A stretch of 7,551 nucleotides of DNA from Flavisolibacter sp. (GTDB lineage Bacteria; Bacteroidota; Bacteroidia; Chitinophagales; Chitinophagaceae). Where the stretch lies: assembly GCA_025936195.1 (NCBI GenBank), contig JAICTW010000106.1:1-7551 (forward strand). The letters are read 5' to 3'. Both the position numbers and the translations under genes were made by a program. Position 1 is the stretch's first letter; each line of letters opens with the position of its first letter. This document shows positions 5,641 through 7,551 of this stretch, piece after piece. The notes under the pieces were generated by a model. It made no database searches, was not told the DNA's origin, and saw only the letters and a list, made by a program, of their open reading frames with translations.

Positions 5641-7551
5641 ATGGAGAAACTCATATCCAGCTATCAATTATTTGCCTTGAAAGCTTTCCTTTTTCTTTTT
5701 TGTTTATTGCTTGGAAGCATCGCTCACAGTCAGACAAAATCTTTTCGTGAGATCAGTAATATGAATGAACACTGGAAATTTATAAAAGGCGATACTTCCA
5801 AACAAAGCTGGCAAACAGTGCATTTGCCACATACATGGAACCTAAATGATGTATTGGATGATGAACCTGGATATTACAGAGGCGTTGGATGGTATAAAAA
5901 ATCTTTTACTGTCGGCAATGATTATAAGAATAAAGGGGTTTCTGTTTTTTTTGAAGGCGCTAACCAGCAAACGGAAGTTTTTATCAATGGCAAAAAGGCC
6001 GGAGAACATGTTGGCGGCTACACCGCTTTTTCAGTTCCAATTACCAAATACATTCACTTCAACGGAACGAATGAGTTGCTGGTAAAAGTAGACAACAGTT
6101 ATAATGAAAACATTGCCCCACTTTCTGCTGATTTTACATTTTACGGCGGTATCTATCGCGATGTTTATTTGGTGACGACCAACAAAATTCATTTTGCTAC
6201 AACTGATAAAGGAAGCAACGGCGTTTACATAACTACGCCACGCGTTTCTAAAGAGAATGCATCGGTGCATATCAGGAGCATTGTTGCTAACGAAACCAAT
6301 TCTCAGACGAAAATTATTGTAACAACAAGCATTATTGATAACAAAGGAAAGATCATCGCCGAAACAAAATCAATTACATCCCTTGCACCATTTTCTGATC
6401 AAAATGTTTTGCAGGAAATCAGTTCAATAAAGCAGCCAAATCTTTGGTCGCCGGAGCAGCCTTATCTCTACAAAGCAGAAACAAAAATTACTGATGCAAA
6501 AGGAAAGGTTTTAGATCTTATCCTTAATCCGCTCGGCTTCCGCTGGTTCAGCTTTGATGCCGATAAAGGTTTTTTTCTAAATGGTTCTTCCTATAAATTA
6601 GTTGGCGCCAGTCGTCACCAGGATTATAAAGGACTGGGCAATGCAGTGCCGGACAGTCTTGCCATAGAGGATGTGGTACTTTTAAAAAGAATGGGGGCTA
6701 ATTTCTTACGCATTGCCCATTACCCGCAAGATCCTTCTGTAATGAAAGCCTGTGATAGCTTAGGTTTGCTGGCTTCTGTTGAAATTCCGGTTGTGAACGA
6801 GATTTCAGAGACGGATAGCTTTTATCACAATTGCGAACAAATGCAGTTGGAAATGATCCGGCAGAATTACAATCACCCCAGCGTCATCATCTGGTGTTAC
6901 ATGAACGAGGTCTTACTGAAAACGCATTTTCAAAACAATTCAGAGCAGCAAAAAAATTATATAGCAAACATTACAAAGCTGGCAAAACGTTTGGAAGCCA
7001 TAACGCGAAAAGAAGATCCTTACCGCTATACCATGATGGCCGATCACGGCAATCTTTCTCAATATAAAAATGCCGGGTTGCTGGAAATACCAATGATCAT
7101 AGGATGGAATTTATATTCCGGATGGTACGGCGGAAGCATGGATGATTTCCCTTTGTTCCTGGACCGTTTTCATAAAGAGTTTCCCCCCAAGCCTTTTATG
7201 GTAACTGAATACGGTGCCGATGCCGATCCAAGGATCAGGAGTGCACAGCCCATTCGCTTTGATAAGAGTGTTGAATACACTACCCGTTTTCATCAATACT
7301 ATTTTACGGAAATGATGAAACGTCCTTACGTTGCGGGAGCAATCATTTGGAATCTTGCCGATTTCAATTCCGAGACAAGAACAGAATCCATGCCGCACAT
7401 GAACAATAAAGGATTGCTTGAATGGGACCGTAAACCGAAAGATCCTTATTATTTCTATCAGGCGGTTCTATCCAAAAAGCCATTCATTAAAATATTGAAT
7501 TTTGATGCAAACAAATTCTGCATTGCAGACAGCAGTTCTTCGTTTTGTTAT
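5641..7551 (+). CDS. Secreted glycoside hydrolase family 2 enzyme (beta-galactosidase/beta-glucuronidase-like), C-terminus beyond the window
   Basis: The frame stays open to the window edge (637 codons, no stop). GH2 enzymes are retaining exo-beta-glycosidases. A signal peptide (hydrophobic 11-28) has a likely type I cut after AHS30, before Q31, and no lipobox, so the enzyme is probably periplasmic. The GH2 sugar-binding jelly roll spans about 40-185 (HLPHTWN at 61-67, GVGWYKKSF, FINGKKAGEHVGGYTAFS, FYGGIYRDVYL). An Ig-like domain follows (about 190-295), then the TIM barrel (about 299-610): GASRHQDYKGLG (322-333), LRIAHYPQDP (356-365), NHPSVIIWCYMNEV with acid/base Glu423, GWNLYSGWY (488-496), VTEYGADADPR with nucleophile Glu523, and IIWNLADF (568-575). 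NNKG at 588-591 is followed by DRKPKDPYYFYQA and the start of a C-terminal beta region. The start is the only ATG after an in-frame TAG at 5602. Its leader is pyrimidine-rich, unlike the A-rich leaders of the genes before it. Both catalytic residues are present. The substrate is undetermined. Confidence 0.95.
   Translation, partial: MEKLISSYQLFALKAFLFLFCLLLGSIAHSQTKSFREISNMNEHWKFIKGDTSKQSWQTVHLPHTWNLNDVLDDEPGYYRGVGWYKKSFTVGNDYKNKGVSVFFEGANQQTEVFINGKKAGEHVGGYTAFSVPITKYIHFNGTNELLVKVDNSYNENIAPLSADFTFYGGIYRDVYLVTTNKIHFATTDKGSNGVYITTPRVSKENASVHIRSIVANETNSQTKIIVTTSIIDNKGKIIAETKSITSLAPFSDQNVLQEISSIKQPNLWSPEQPYLYKAETKITDAKGKVLDLILNPLGFRWFSFDADKGFFLNGSSYKLVGASRHQDYKGLGNAVPDSLAIEDVVLLKRMGANFLRIAHYPQDPSVMKACDSLGLLASVEIPVVNEISETDSFYHNCEQMQLEMIRQNYNHPSVIIWCYMNEVLLKTHFQNNSEQQKNYIANITKLAKRLEAITRKEDPYRYTMMADHGNLSQYKNAGLLEIPMIIGWNLYSGWYGGSMDDFPLFLDRFHKEFPPKPFMVTEYGADADPRIRSAQPIRFDKSVEYTTRFHQYYFTEMMKRPYVAGAIIWNLADFNSETRTESMPHMNNKGLLEWDRKPKDPYYFYQAVLSKKPFIKILNFDANKFCIADSSSSFCY

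Noticed and set aside
5846..6270. Short frames on both strands within the GH2 gene
   Set aside because: The frame starting at 5641 has a signal peptide and all expected GH2 domains through this stretch, so the others are shadows.
6831..7398. Two further short frames (6831-7067 on +, 7111-7398 on -) in the GH2 catalytic region
   Set aside because: They overlap the conserved catalytic TIM barrel containing Glu423 and Glu523 and have no support of their own.

Overview
The window carries part of a polysaccharide utilization locus (PUL) of the Bacteroidota. The evidence is a complete SusC-like TonB-dependent transporter followed by a SusD-like lipoprotein, relaxed lipoboxes ending in SC, signal-peptide cleavage sites followed by Gln, very short A-rich gaps between genes with no clear Shine-Dalgarno sequence, and a moderate to low GC content. 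The style of the proteins suggests a member of the Chitinophagaceae or a close relative, but that placement is inference. All genes lie on the + strand.

Layout: positions 1-223 are non-coding leader, with a weak candidate promoter, a 10-bp palindrome and a small possible hairpin. A SusC-like outer-membrane transporter (224-3361) follows. After 14 bp comes a SusD-like surface glycan-binding lipoprotein (3376-5031). After 13 bp comes a small lipoprotein (5045-5557) in the place where SusE/SusF-type or other accessory glycan-binding proteins usually sit. The 83-bp gap after it holds a convincing intrinsic terminator (5592-5625). Then a secreted glycoside hydrolase family 2 enzyme starts at 5641 and is still open at the window edge (637 codons seen, C-terminus missing).

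How they work together (inference from known Sus-like systems): the SusD-like protein and probably the small lipoprotein capture a glycan at the cell surface, the SusC-like barrel imports oligosaccharides using TonB energy, and the GH2 enzyme removes terminal sugars, most likely in the periplasm. Both GH2 catalytic glutamates are present, so the enzyme should be active. Its substrate cannot be read from the sequence. No regulator, endo-acting enzyme, mobile element, RNA gene or CRISPR array is visible.

I see no wholly new system here. The points most worth a second look are the strong terminator separating the binding/import genes from the enzyme, the identity of the small third lipoprotein, and the GH2 specificity.
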